Assembly: GCA_016703335.1 (NCBI GenBank)
Contig: JADJCG010000002.1
Coordinates: forward strand, 255,020 to 319,019
DNA length: 64,000 nt
Origin: Caulobacteraceae bacterium
Lineage (GTDB): Bacteria; Pseudomonadota; Alphaproteobacteria; Caulobacterales; Aquidulcibacteraceae
Reading direction: 5' to 3'
Shown here in pieces: positions 9,138 to 18,710 of this stretch. The notes beneath the pieces were generated by a model, which ran no database searches, had not been told where the DNA came from, and was given only the letters and a program-made list of their open reading frames with translations. How positions within the stretch are numbered: the stretch's first letter is position 1; every line of letters begins with the position of its first letter. A program made the translations under genes and the position numbers.

Positions 9138-10943
9138 ATGACGCCTCGCGACCGCATCCGTAACTTCTCAATCGTGGCCCACATCGACCACGGCAAGAGC
9201 ACTTTGTCTGATCGGTTGATTCAGACGACCGGTGGGCTCACTGCGCGGGAGATGACGGAGCAAGTCTTGGACAATATGGACATCGAAAAAGAACGCGGGA
9301 TTACGATCAAGGCGCAGACGGTGCGTCTGGATTACCGGGCCAAGGATGGGCTCGATTACGTTCTCAATCTGATGGACACGCCTGGGCACGTGGACTTTGC
9401 GTATGAGGTCTCGCGCTCGCTGGCGGCTTGCGAAGGCGCGCTGCTGATCGTGGACGCGTCGCAGGGCGTTGAGGCGCAGACTTTGGCGAACGTCTATCAG
9501 GCGCTGGACCTCGATCTTGAGATCGTACCGGTGATCAACAAGATCGACCTGCCTGCGGCTGAGCCCGAGCGCGTGAAGCAGCAGATCGAGGACGTGATCG
9601 GCCTCGACGCCAGCCAAGCCATCCTCGCCTCCGGCAAGACCGGCGAGGGCATCACCGACCTGCTCGAAGCCATCGTCACGCGCCTGCCGCCGCCGAAAGC
9701 CGGTGATCGCGACGCGCCGTTGAAGGCGATGCTGGTTGACGCTTGGTACGATGCCTATCTCGGCGTCGTCGTGCTCTTCCGCGTCATTGATGGCGTGGTG
9801 AAGAAGGGCATGCGCATCAAGCTCATGCAGACCGGTGCGGATTATAACATCGATACGTTGGGCGTGCTGCGGCCGAAGCGCGAAGAGGTCGCTGAGCTTG
9901 GTCCGGGCGAGATCGGCATCTTCACCGGCTCGATCAAGGAAGTGGCGGACGCGCGCGTCGGCGACACGATCACGGATTATCGCCGCGAGACGAGCCAAGC
10001 CCTGCCGGGCTTTAAGCCGGCGCAGCCTGTCGTGTTCTGCGGCCTCTTTCCGACGGACGCGGCGGACTTCGAAGATCTGCGCGCCGCCATGTCGAAGCTG
10101 CGCCTCAACGACGCCAGCTTCAGCTATGAAATGGAAACCTCAGCCGCGCTCGGCTTCGGCTTCCGCTGCGGCTTTCTTGGCCTCTTACACTTGGAAATCA
10201 TCCAGGAGCGCCTCAGCCGCGAGTTCGATCTCGATCTCATCGCGACGGCGCCCAGCGTCGTCTACAAAGTCCACATGAACAACGGCGAAGTGAAGGAGCT
10301 TCACAATCCGGCCGATCTGCCGGACGTCGTTTACATCAAAGAGATCGAAGAGCCGTGGATCAAAGCCACGCTGCTGACGCCGGATGAATATCTCGGCTCC
10401 ATCATCAAGCTCTGCCAGGATCGGCGCGGCGTGCAGAAGGAGCTCAACTATGTCGGCTCGCGCGCGATGCTGGTTTATGAGCTGCCGCTCAACGAAGTCG
10501 TGTTCGATTTCTACGATCGCTTGAAGAGCGTCTCGAAGGGCTATGCCAGCTTCGACTATTCCATCATCGATCACCGCGTCGGCGATCTGGTGAAGATGTC
10601 GATCCTGGTGAACGACGATCCGGTCGACGCGCTCTCAATGCTCGTGCACGCCGGGCGCGCCGAAAGCCGTGGCCGCTCGATGGTGGAAAAGCTCAAGGAG
10701 CTGATCCCGCAGCACATGTTCAAGATCCCGATCCAAGCCGCGATCGGCGGCCGCATCATCGCCCGCGAAACGCTCTCAGCGCTGCGCAAAGACGTGACGG
10801 CCAAGTGCTACGGCGGCGACGCCTCGCGCAAACGCAAGCTGCTCGACAAGCAGAAGGCGGGTAAGAAAAAGATGCGCCAGTTCGGCAAGGTCGACATTCC
10901 GCAGGAAGCGTTCATCGCGGCGCTGAAGATGGATGGCGATTAG
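9138..10943 (+). CDS. lepA: Elongation factor 4 (LepA), 601 aa
   Basis: A translational GTPase that back-translocates or remodels ribosomes, usually membrane-associated. G1 is AHIDHGKSTLSD, G2 includes RGITIKAQTV, G3 is DTPGHVDF, G4 is NKIDLP and G5 is ASGKTGEGI. Domain II, the two EF-G-like domains and the LepA-specific C-terminal domain (CYGGDASRKRKLLDKQKAGKKKMRQ) are all present. Length is standard for the family. It is one of the few long genes here with a clean frame. Confidence 0.98.
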   Translation: MTPRDRIRNFSIVAHIDHGKSTLSDRLIQTTGGLTAREMTEQVLDNMDIEKERGITIKAQTVRLDYRAKDGLDYVLNLMDTPGHVDFAYEVSRSLAACEGALLIVDASQGVEAQTLANVYQALDLDLEIVPVINKIDLPAAEPERVKQQIEDVIGLDASQAILASGKTGEGITDLLEAIVTRLPPPKAGDRDAPLKAMLVDAWYDAYLGVVVLFRVIDGVVKKGMRIKLMQTGADYNIDTLGVLRPKREEVAELGPGEIGIFTGSIKEVADARVGDTITDYRRETSQALPGFKPAQPVVFCGLFPTDAADFEDLRAAMSKLRLNDASFSYEMETSAALGFGFRCGFLGLLHLEIIQERLSREFDLDLIATAPSVVYKVHMNNGEVKELHNPADLPDVVYIKEIEEPWIKATLLTPDEYLGSIIKLCQDRRGVQKELNYVGSRAMLVYELPLNEVVFDFYDRLKSVSKGYASFDYSIIDHRVGDLVKMSILVNDDPVDALSMLVHAGRAESRGRSMVEKLKELIPQHMFKIPIQAAIGGRIIARETLSALRKDVTAKCYGGDASRKRKLLDKQKAGKKKMRQFGKVDIPQEAFIAALKMDGD

Positions 10944-11309
10944 GGCGACCGCATTGGGCCAAAGCGGTCATTCCGCGCGTCCCTAGCATCCCGCCGGAGG
11001 TTCGCCGAAATCGGTCATCCGCGCGGCCTGGAAGAGCCCCAGCAGAGGAAGACTGCGTCAGACCAGTCGGATGCCGCCCTAAAGCCAGTCCGCGCTTGTG
11101 GACTACGTTACCGCAACCTAGCATTTGCTGGGGAGGCGCCGGCAACGGCGAGTGCGGCATGGAAGAACTGAGCACAAGAACGCTTCTAGACTTCATCAAC
11201 GAGCATGGCGTGACGGTGAGCGCCGCCGCGTCGTTGATCCTCTTTTGATGCAAGTGGTCATCGACAATGGCCGCACCGAAAAGCGATCGATGGGCGCGCT
11301 TGGACCTGC
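10944..11309. other. Intergenic stretch after lepA
   Basis: About 365 bases. Short open frames exist on both strands but none has a convincing start, codon pattern or motif. The 3' part (from about 11160) may include upstream coding sequence of the next hypothetical gene in a different frame, given how often frames break here. I see no RNA gene or clear terminator. Confidence 0.4.
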
Positions 11310-12345
11310 GTGCTGATCGGCACGGCGGTCCTCACGATGGGCTACGCAATCTACGGCCTCTACTCCAAGTTTGAGCAAAGACTCAAACCACGTTGGCGAT
11401 GGAGGCGGATCCAAAGTTGCTACGATCGCTGTTCAGAACGCATGTTAAGTTTATCTCCCGAGCGCCGACAGCAGTTGGTTGGAGACCGCACCGCGCGCGC
11501 GTCGGCTGAAAAGAAAGAAGAAGTTGCGATTGAGCTTCTGCGCTATGATTGTCTCTCGCTTGCAATGAAATCCTACCGCGACGTGAATGGACAACACACC
11601 GTCTCTGAGCGCTTGGCCCTCGATGCTTCCCTTGGCGCGAGACTGTTGGCTGACGGCAGCGATGGATCGATCTCCGACACCTTGTACACGATGATGGGAA
11701 TCAAGCGCGAAGAGTACACCGGACTCGGCCGTTCGTTGCCGATCTCCGACAACAGGGGCACCGACGCGCGCTATACCGAAGCGGTTTTGCAAGAGTACTG
11801 GGTGGGAAATGTCTGCGCGGAAACTATCAACACGGACGTTTGCCCTCACCGTTGGCCCCTCACTTGGGCGTGGCGATATCAGAACCTCTCCGAACTACGA
11901 CAAATGACCCTTCGCGACCTTATCTTGACACGAGAGCCCGCCGAGGGTTCGGGAACGCCGCAGCTGGCGGCAATGCGAGAACGGGTCCGCACGGGCGCTT
12001 GGGACGAGCCGACCTCGCTGCTGGTGAGATTCCAAATATTCCCCAACAATATTATGTCGGCACAATCGGCAGGCCCGAGGCGCAACGGGTTTTCTTTTCG
12101 AGTTTGGCCGGATCCATAAATCTGAACGTTGAAGACGCGCTCTTGCTGTCGGGCCAGACCGATCCCAACGAATCGACGGCAGACGGCTCAATGGTGTTTA
12201 TCTGGGTCTACGAACCGCAAACGAGCGTGACTATCTGCTTGCCAGCTGGAGCGAGCTTTTCGTGTATCTCAGAGATCGGAACGTTGAGGCGCCAATCATT
12301 TCCATTGCCGACGCACGCGAATGGCCGCCCCAAACGACTAACTAG
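11310..12345 (+). CDS. Unknown membrane-anchored protein, tandem paralogue 1, frameshifted
   Basis: The N-terminus carries one hydrophobic segment (VLIGTAVLTMGYAIYGLY) followed by a soluble region. Recognisable blocks are EEYTGLGRSLPIS, YTEAVLQEYWVGNVCAETI and PLTWAWRY. Later, in other frames, come MVFIWVYEPQT and DYLLASWSELFVYLRDRN, ending with TAG 12343-12345. Two frameshifts are inferred, near 12040 and near 12215. The same blocks recur in the same order in the next gene, so the two form a tandem paralogous pair. No domain is recognised. Confidence 0.6.
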
Positions 12346-12374
12346 CACCCAAACGTCCTACCGAGAGAATCCCG

Positions 12375-13150
12375 ATGCCGCCTGTGGCGATCATCTTAGC
12401 GCTCCTCATATTGCTGTTCGGGCTTGCCTATCTGCTGCGGCGGCGTCCGTGGAGTGAACTGGTCCATGAGCGGCTGGCTCTGGGCGCTGCAACGCTCGGC
12501 GCGGTTGCAGCGTTGGTGTTTCTTCTCGGGCCAAAAGCACCGATGAAACCTGGAACGCTTGGCGCGGCGAAGTCTCAACCACCTTGGAGCTCTGCCCGGA
12601 AGCAGAAGATGGCGCCCATCTGCCTGTCCCCGCGCCTTGAGCACACATCCCGCACCAGACCTAGACGGCGATCCCAACGGCCCTGCCGACGTGTTCTTTT
12701 CCAAGTTGAACTCGGCCAAAACCTGCGCCGGATCCCGCGCGCCAGCGATCTGCTTTGGGATGAGTTTGGCATCGACTCCGAAGAATTCATCGGAACCGGC
12801 TATTCGGTGCCACATGCGACTGATGGCGGCGAGCGCTCTTACGCCGACGCGCGTCAGCGCGAGTTCTTCGTCGATAATCTTTGCGCTGACATGATCGACA
12901 CTCAGCGTTGCCCGACAGAGGTCGACACGATCTGGACCTGGCGCCTCACGCCCGCCCAGGCGAGCCAGTGGCTCGACCGGCCGCTAACGAGACGCTCTTC
13001 ATCTGGGTTTACGCCCCCGAGCAGCGCCTCGCCCCGGCGACTTGGGGAACGGTCTTCGACTCTCTGCGCCGCCACGTGGCCCAATCGCCAAGCGCCGTAC
13101 CGGGCGCCGTCAAATTAACGACGCACCGTCAAAACTCGACGAGCACCTAG
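12375..13150 (+). CDS. Unknown membrane-anchored protein, tandem paralogue 2, frameshifted
   Basis: It starts with two hydrophobic stretches (VAIILALLILLFGLAYLL and GAATLGAVAALVFLL). Paralogous blocks follow: EEFIGTGYSVPHATDGG, YADARQREFFVDNLCADMI, TIWTWRLTP, ETLFIWVYAPEQ and WGTVFDSLRRHV. They line up with the preceding gene, including the positionally matching Cys. Frames change near 12550-12700 and near 12990. It starts 30 bases after paralogue 1 and is probably co-transcribed. Function unknown. Confidence 0.6.
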
Positions 13151-13354
13151 GCGTGAGCAAGGTTCCGCCGAGGTGCGTCAAGTGACAGGCCATCGCGTAC
13201 AAAATCACGACCGGCTCAGTCGCTCAATTCGTGACACTCGCGTCAGCGACTATTGACGGACCTAAGATCGCCGCTTGCGGACGTTCACAGCCGTTCGGTG
13301 AGGTGCCCCGGAGCGTGTAATTTGATGAATGTGATTGCCTCCGAAAGGTGATTG

Positions 13355-13697
13355 CTACCGACTTCTGCGGGATCGAGACGTACAACCCGACCCGCCTTGG
13401 TCTCGCACGAAGAGCACTCCGGCGAACTTGTATATCTTCGTGATTTGAGACCAGCCGAAGGATTGCCCGTACTCGTTGGTCACACCAAGTGGCGTGAAAG
13501 TTGCGAGTGGTGGATTGCGAAGGCGCTTGATGTAGTCATAGCCGACGTGTCCGGCCATCGCCCCGACTAGCACGCATGGTATTGCGAAGAGCGAACTCTC
13601 GCGCCGCGCTTAGCGTTCCGACGGCGCACGCAATCCCGATGGTCACCGACAGGGTGATGCCCAGAAGTAGGTAGATGCGTGTCTGGCGCAGAGTCAC
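13355..13697 (-). CDS. Small membrane protein, frameshifted
   Basis: Read from GTG 13697, the product begins MTLRQTRIYLLLGITLSVTI, a single transmembrane segment, and continues AACAVGTLSAAREFALRNTM. After a one-base shift near 13570 it continues AGHVGYDYIKRLRNPPLATF and YGQSFGWSQITKIYKF. The two parts join naturally into a protein of about 113 aa. No family recognised. The 3' end (SGCTSRSRRSR) looks non-coding and may be another error. Confidence 0.5.
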
Positions 13698-13778
13698 GAT
13701 GCAACTCTTGTCGCGAATTTAGGAGTTCGACAATGCCCGCAACGGGCCAATTATAGCCGCCTGGACAAATTCTTACCA

Positions 13779-13910
13779 ATGGCCGCTTTCGATCCCGCCG
13801 GAAAAACGACGAGCTCCGCTTTGGCGAAAAGCGGGCTCGTGAAGGCTTGGAACGAGCGGCGCGCGGCGATGGAGGGTAAGCCGGTGATTCCGGATTTTGG
13901 CGGCCATTGA
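13779..13910 (+). CDS. Small hypothetical protein, 43 aa
   Basis: A short open frame with balanced coding-like composition (AFDPAGKTTSSALAKSG, then ERRAAMEGKPVIPDFGGH). The proline-glycine-rich C-terminus looks like a natural protein end rather than noise. No ribosome-binding site is strong. I do not recognise a family. Confidence 0.45.
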   Translation: MAAFDPAGKTTSSALAKSGLVKAWNERRAAMEGKPVIPDFGGH

Positions 13911-14022
13911 TCGGCAGTGTGCCGCGATTGTTTACGTCTTTCGCCTTGCCGCGTGCTAGACTGGCGCCTTCAGCAACACTTCGACTCGCGTTTCTGCCGT
14001 CCGCAAGGGCGGGCGGTTACGC

Positions 14023-14256
14023 ATGGAGCACGCCATTATGACGCCAATCGCTCGATTGCTGAGGCAAGGCGTAGGTCTGCGCTACGCAGCGACGCAGAAT
14101 ACAAAAGATGTGAACGAGGCTTACTTCGTTGTGCATGAGGTCATGACCGATGCGTTTGCGCGCACGGGCGACAGGGATCGCGATCTTGGGTCTTCGCTCG
14201 CGTGCGCGCTTGTCCGTCGTTCGCGGAGGCTCGCAAACGCTGCGGCGATCGTATGA
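14023..14256 (+). CDS. Small hypothetical protein, 77 aa
   Basis: The segment NTKDVNEAYFVVHEVMTDAF, followed by DLGSSLACALVRRSRRLAN, has the helical pattern of a genuine small protein. Starts at 14023 or 14038 are both possible. It sits in a run of small plus-strand genes. No function can be assigned. Confidence 0.5.
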   Translation: MEHAIMTPIARLLRQGVGLRYAATQNTKDVNEAYFVVHEVMTDAFARTGDRDRDLGSSLACALVRRSRRLANAAAIV

Positions 14257-14303
14257 GTGCCGAACCGCGCCATTGTAATGGCGTGCGCGAGGCCCCACGT
14301 TGA

Positions 14304-14489
14304 ATGAGTCAGACAACCTCTGACGCTTTTCAGAAAAACAAAATCATGTCGAATGAGCCCAACAAGGCGCCGAACGCGCCTGCGAGCGATGCTGCCAATC
14401 TGTCTGACAAGACGGGCGTGCAAGCCAAGCCTGAGGCGATCGTCACGCCCGCGCCTGTGACTGCGCCCGCTGCAGACAAAAAGAGCTGA
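14304..14489 (+). CDS. Small Ala/Pro-rich hypothetical protein, 61 aa
   Basis: A disordered, alanine-, proline- and lysine-rich product (for example NKAPNAPASDAANLSDKTG). The ATG at 14346 (MSNEPNKAP) is a good alternative start. No hydrophobic segment or known domain. It is transcribed in the same direction as the flanking small genes. Confidence 0.5.
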   Translation: MSQTTSDAFQKNKIMSNEPNKAPNAPASDAANLSDKTGVQAKPEAIVTPAPVTAPAADKKS

Positions 14490-14569
14490 GCTGATCGCCG
14501 GAAGGTTGGGCGTCAATCTTCCGGCGTTGCGGGGCTATCTTGCCTGACGCAATCCGCGGAGCGGATCAC

Positions 14570-14755
14570 ATGAACTATTCAGTCAAATACATGAACGCCG
14601 GTGGCATCACCGAGCGTTCTGAATTCTTGCCATTCGATACGGATGCCGAAGCCGATGCCTATGCGCAGATCGAGCTGCCGCGCCACTCTATCGTGGAAGT
14701 TTGGAAAGCGAACGCGCTAGTGAAGCGCACTTTCCGTGAGACGGCGAAAAACTAA
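14570..14755 (+). CDS. Small hypothetical protein, 61 aa
   Basis: The product reads MNYSVKYMNAGGITERSEFL..., with alternating polar and hydrophobic residues consistent with a small alpha/beta fold. The start at 14570 is chosen over an upstream alternative because it begins the coding-like part. Family not recognised. Confidence 0.55.
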   Translation: MNYSVKYMNAGGITERSEFLPFDTDAEADAYAQIELPRHSIVEVWKANALVKRTFRETAKN

Positions 14756-14805
14756 TGCGCGCTGAATGCGCCGGCGCCTGAACAAGGCTCGTCTCCGATT
14801 TTCAG

Positions 14806-14994
14806 CTATGCGGCTTTGTCTTGCTCGAGCGTGATGGCGCGGCGCGGGGCGATGCCGGCTGGCTTGATGTCGAGCGCTTTCATCAGAGCGTCATGAACGA
14901 GGAGGTTCACGGCGTTGCGGTCGACGGTTTGGGCGGCGAAAGTTTCCCGGAGCTGTTCGGCGAGCGCGAGCACGTGATTGGCGGATGCGGACAT
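14806..14994 (-). CDS. Small helical hypothetical protein, 62 aa
   Basis: The sequence SASANHVLALAEQLRETFAA...AVNLLVHDALMKALDIKPAG is strongly amphipathic and helical. The ATG at 14994 marks its beginning; the frame extends upstream without coding character. It converges on the preceding plus-strand gene. Unknown function. Confidence 0.5.
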   Translation of the reverse strand: MSASANHVLALAEQLRETFAAQTVDRNAVNLLVHDALMKALDIKPAGIAPRRAITLEQDKAA

Positions 14995-15163
14995 GGGTTT
15001 TGTCTCCCGCCACGCTGCGTACTTGATTCGAGTGACTATCGCATGACGCTGCATGTGTGAGGTGGCGTCATGCTGAGCTTGTCGAAGCACGACGCCACGT
15101 GCGGTCAGGGTCGCGATTCCGGGTGCGAAGGCAGGCGCGACGCGCTATTTCCGGTAAGCGGCG

Positions 15164-15631
15164 ATGGCGCAGGCGCCTGATGTCCGTTCGAAGAATGATG
15201 TGATGGCGTTCAATTCGATTACGCGTCTGCGTTTGCGCTCGTTCTTTACGCTGCCGGCTTTTTTGCGTGATGCGCGGGCGTCGGCGGAGCAGGCGGGGCG
15301 ATCGGCGGGATTTATCTCCAGCGCACTCTTGCTTGAGGGGCGGATGGTGTTTTGGACGCGCACGGCATGGGAGAGCGAAGCGGCGATGAAGGCGTATCGC
15401 GATAGCGATGTGCATCGGGCGGTGATGCCGAAGCTTGTGGATTGGTGCGATGAGGCTTCGGTCGCGCACTGGGTCGGCGAGCCGGTCAGCGATTGGGACG
15501 AGATTTATAAACAGATGACGGCGGCGGGGCGGCTGTCGCGCGTGCGTCATCCGACGGAGGCGCATACGACCAAACGCTTTGCCCCGCTGAAACGCTGGGC
15601 GCCTGAGCAGCCGATCAAGCCTTTGACGTGA
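15164..15631 (+). CDS. Antibiotic-biosynthesis-monooxygenase-like (ABM superfamily) protein, 155 aa
   Basis: The order SITRLRLRSFFTLPAFLRDA, GRSAGFISSALLLEGRMVFW and TAWESEAAMKAYRDSDVHR fits a ferredoxin-like ABM/EthD fold, with the typical 'W.s..am.aY..s..H' helix. Such proteins can be heme-free monooxygenases or simple dimeric barrels. The assignment is to the superfamily only. The gene stops 2 bases before the convergent small membrane gene. Confidence 0.6.
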   Translation: MAQAPDVRSKNDVMAFNSITRLRLRSFFTLPAFLRDARASAEQAGRSAGFISSALLLEGRMVFWTRTAWESEAAMKAYRDSDVHRAVMPKLVDWCDEASVAHWVGEPVSDWDEIYKQMTAAGRLSRVRHPTEAHTTKRFAPLKRWAPEQPIKPLT

Positions 15632-15632
15632 G

Positions 15633-15746
15633 TTAGGGCGCTACGGACGCGCCGAACCAAAGCGCGCAGCCGCCGATGAGCCACGCGACCACAATCAGCG
15701 CGGTCGCCGCCCACCACGGATCCAGCGTTTGCTTTGGGTGCCCCAT
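15633..15746 (-). CDS. Single-pass membrane microprotein, 37 aa
   Basis: Begins MGHPKQTLDPWW, then one transmembrane segment (ATALIVVAWLIGGCALWFGA). A short cytosolic N-terminus followed by one helix is a common format for small alphaproteobacterial membrane proteins. It overlaps nothing but is tightly convergent with the ABM-like gene. Confidence 0.45.
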   Translation of the reverse strand: MGHPKQTLDPWWAATALIVVAWLIGGCALWFGASVAP

Positions 15747-15937
15747 GAGCCCTGTTAGCATCGCGGGAACTTTGTGTCTGTGCACTATCAAACACAACGG
15801 ACGCGACGGAGGGGTCCGCGAGGGCAGATCCACAACCCCAGTGACGGAGGGCACAGCCCCCGGTTTGGGGGTGGGGCAGACGTGGACAGTGGCGGCCGCT
15901 GGGGTTAGGCGGTTCCGCGAACGAAGGAGGAAGTTCC

Positions 15938-16585
15938 ATGCGTCAGTTTCTGATCGCCGCTGCGGCGGCTTGTATGCTCGCGGCCTGCGGCGCGGGCGCC
16001 GATGGTCCGCCGTTGCCGCGCGTGCAAGCGGGCGCGACGCCGCCGTCGACCCAATCACCGGGCTCGCCGACTGAGCAGACGACTGTAACCGATGAAGTGC
16101 GCCAGCAGCTCATCACGCACATTGGTCAATTGCTGACCCAAACGCAGCAACAGTTCGCGTCGGGCGCGCACACGGTCGGCAACGACACCATCGTGCCGAT
16201 GCAGCCTGGCCACGATCACCGCTACGTCGTCGATCTCAATGCCGGCGCCATGTATGGCTTCATCGGCGCGTGCGACGGCGATTGCACCAATGTCGATATC
16301 GAGCTGATCAGCATGACCACGGGCGGCGTTGTCGCCAACGACATGCTGCCGGACGACTATCCGATCGTCTCGTATCGCCCGGAAGCGAATGGCCAATACA
16401 TGGTGCGTTTGCTGATGCAGGCCTGCACGCGCTCGCCTTGCTATGCTGGCGTCCGTGAAATCAGCGACACGCCGCAAGCCGGCGGCGCAACGACCACGAC
16501 GCAGCCAACGACCGGTGGCGACGCCGGCGGCACGCAACAGACGACTGGCGGCGGCGACGCCGGCGGCACGCCTGGCAAGCCGTAA
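15938..16585 (+). CDS. Lipoprotein with a Thr/Gly-rich tail, 215 aa
   Basis: A signal peptide with lipobox (MLAACGAG) precedes a Pro-rich linker, then a compact domain of about residues 55-175. Four cysteines occur there as GACDGDCT and QACTRSPCY, likely two disulfides in the periplasm. The tail holds imperfect repeats of TTGGDAGGT. A purine-rich ribosome-binding stretch (gaaggagga) lies just upstream of the ATG. No family recognised. Confidence 0.7.
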   Translation: MRQFLIAAAAACMLAACGAGADGPPLPRVQAGATPPSTQSPGSPTEQTTVTDEVRQQLITHIGQLLTQTQQQFASGAHTVGNDTIVPMQPGHDHRYVVDLNAGAMYGFIGACDGDCTNVDIELISMTTGGVVANDMLPDDYPIVSYRPEANGQYMVRLLMQACTRSPCYAGVREISDTPQAGGATTTTQPTTGGDAGGTQQTTGGGDAGGTPGKP

Positions 16586-16588
16586 GGC

Positions 16589-17011
16589 TTAGGCGTACGG
16601 GAAACACTCCTCGCGCGGCAGTTCGATAGCGAAGTGCCGCGCGAGAGCCTCGATCGCTGGTTCGTGCTCTTCGTACGGATCGGTGTTGGCGGGGCCGACG
16701 ATCACAATACGGAAATTGACTTGGTTGCGCCCGCCGGGCGGTAACATCGCGGTCGCCAGACCTTCGCCATCGGCGGACCGCAACGTCAAGAATAACGGCA
16801 TCGCCTTGGCGATGTGATCCTTTAGCCCGATCGCTTGCTCGAATGTCGCCGCGCCTTTTGGTGCGCGATAGGTCTCGCGCGCCGCGCCTTCGTAACGGCG
16901 GAAGTATTTGTCGACGACATGGCGCATCAGCGCCGCTTCGGCTTCCGCCTCGGCCTCGGTTTCAAATCTGAACCAAGTCGCGCCGTTCGGCGCGTCACAC
17001 ACGTACCGCAT
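16589..17011 (-). CDS. Hypothetical protein, 140 aa
   Basis: A soluble alpha/beta-looking protein beginning MRYVCDAPNGATWFRFETEA; a Glu-rich helix is followed by LKDHIAKAMPLFLTLRSADG and a C-terminal NFRIVIVGP segment. No catalytic motif seen. It is convergent with the lipoprotein gene (3-base gap). Confidence 0.6.
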   Translation of the reverse strand: MRYVCDAPNGATWFRFETEAEAEAEAALMRHVVDKYFRRYEGAARETYRAPKGAATFEQAIGLKDHIAKAMPLFLTLRSADGEGLATAMLPPGGRNQVNFRIVIVGPANTDPYEEHEPAIEALARHFAIELPREECFPYA

Positions 17012-17127
17012 GAGCGCAATCTAACGCACGATGCGGAACAAATTATGGAAGCAGCTGCATTCAAGTGCGCGAAGGCGCGCCCTGTGGTCCACAAGGCACG
17101 CCCTCCGGTTAGTGACTAGCGTTCAGT

Positions 17128-17598
17128 TTAGCAGGGGACGTCGACCATGACGTAGCGGTTGGCGTAGCGATCCCAACGGCGTTCACGGCATTGCGGCGCG
17201 GGCGTTGGGGCGTATTGGCGATCGTAATCGCTATAGCCGCGGTCGTCGTAGCGATCGTCGTACCGGTCATCGCTGCGGTTGTTGGAATCGGCGATCGCGG
17301 CGCCAACGACGGCGCCGAGCACTAGGCCGATCACGCCAGCGGCGATCGCGTCGTCGTCATCGTCGTGGCGTCGATCATAATAGTCGCCGCCGTAGCCATA
17401 GCCGTAGCGATTATAGCCATTGTGGGCTTCGCGGCGATCGCGGTCGCGCTCACAGCCATGATTGTTGTCGGGGCGGCAGCCAGCGTAATCCGTGCCCCAG
17501 CCGCCGTGATGGCGGCGTTGGGCGGAGGCTTCCATCGGGGTCAAGGTGGCGACCGCGAACAGCGCTGTCGCCACAAACGTCATAAACTTGCGCATCAT
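17128..17598 (-). CDS. Secreted glycine-zipper protein, 156 aa
   Basis: A signal peptide (FVATALFAVATLTPMEASAQ) is followed by a His/Arg/Tyr/Asp-rich low-complexity region. Then comes a glycine-zipper membrane-active segment (AAGVIGLVLGAVVGAAIADS). The C-terminus repeats RYDD units. It resembles the RcnB/YMGG-like family of small envelope proteins whose roles are mostly unknown. Confidence 0.65.
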   Translation of the reverse strand: MMRKFMTFVATALFAVATLTPMEASAQRRHHGGWGTDYAGCRPDNNHGCERDRDRREAHNGYNRYGYGYGGDYYDRRHDDDDDAIAAGVIGLVLGAVVGAAIADSNNRSDDRYDDRYDDRGYSDYDRQYAPTPAPQCRERRWDRYANRYVMVDVPC

Positions 17599-17698
17599 TT
17601 CAGTGCTCCCAGCGTGAACTTCGTCGCGGGTGGCTGAATGGGGGCTGAATCACGGTTACCGCACCGCTATCTAGGCGCGAGGCCAAAGGAGTAGCGCC

Positions 17699-18639
17699 AT
17701 GTCTGACAAGAAAATCATCGCCGTAGCCGGCGCGACAGGGGCGCAGGGCGGTGGCCTAGTGCGCGCAATCCAAGCTGACACAAACGGGCCGTTCCGCGCG
17801 AGCGATCACGCGCAACCCGGACTCGGACGCTGCGCAGGCGCTGGCGGCGCTCGGGGCCGAAGTGGTGCAGGGCGATCTGGATGATCCAGATAGCCTGGAG
17901 CGCGCGTTTAGTGGCGCGCACGGCGCGTACTGCGTGACGTTTTACTGGGCGCACATGTCGCCGGAGCGCGAAGCCTCGGATGCGCGCAATCTGGCGGCGG
18001 CGGCGCAGCGCGAATGTGCAGCACGTGGTGTGGTCGACTTTGGAGGACACACGAAAGTGGGTGCCGATCGAGAGCGACCAGATGCCGACGATCGAGCGCA
18101 AGTTCAAAGTCCCGCACTTCGATATCAAAGGCGAAGCGGATGCCGCGTTCTGACAAGCCACGGACGACGTTTTCCTGACTTCATTCTATTGGGACAACCT
18201 CATCGGCTTCGGCATGAACCCGAAGCCGGATGGGCAGGGCGGGTATTTGTTTACGCTGCCGACGGGTGACGCGAAAATGCCGGGCATCGCGGCGGAGGAT
18301 ATCGGCAAGTGCGCATACGGCGTGTTCAAAGAGGGCGCGCCGCTGCTCGGCAAAACTGTTGGCGTGGCTGGTGAACATTTGAGCGGCGCTGAAATGGCGG
18401 CGACGCTGAGCGATGTGCTCGGTATCAATGTGCGCCACCACGCGGCTTCGCCTGAGGAGTTCCGCAGCTACGGATTTCCGGGTGCGGATGACCTCGGCAA
18501 CATGTTCCAATTCAAACGCGACTTCGAGGCGGCGTTTCGTGGGGCGCGCAATCTCGAAACATCGCGCCGGCTCAATCCGGAACTGCTGACGTTCCGCCAG
18601 TGGGTGGAACAGAACAAGGAACGCATCCCGCTCACTTAG
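17699..18639 (+). CDS. NmrA-like NAD(P)-binding oxidoreductase, multiply frameshifted
   Basis: The Rossmann nucleotide motif AVAGATGAQGGGLVRA lies at the N-terminus. It is followed, across several frames, by AQALAALGAEVVQGDLDDPD, SLERAFSGAHGAYCVTFYW, and then PGIAAEDIGKCAYGVF and HLSGAEMAATLSDVLG. That is the order of NmrA/HSCARG redox-sensing proteins and atypical SDRs of about 310 aa. Breaks are inferred near 17800, 18015 and 18150-18185. The catalytic YxxxK is normally absent in this family, so a sensor or reductase role stays open. Confidence 0.7.
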
Positions 18640-18710
18640 TCGCGACGCGGTTGTCGGATACGGCGCGTGCCATACGTCCTAGGGTGGATCGCAACTCTAG
18701 GAGACGCTTG

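Noticed and set aside
9168..9998. Long minus-strand open frame (276 codons) opposite lepA
   Set aside because: It is the antisense shadow of a highly conserved gene with strong codon bias.
15820..15900. GC-rich hairpin-like stretch as a structured RNA
   Set aside because: It contains runs of C and G that can pair in several ways but no recognisable riboswitch or small-RNA consensus.
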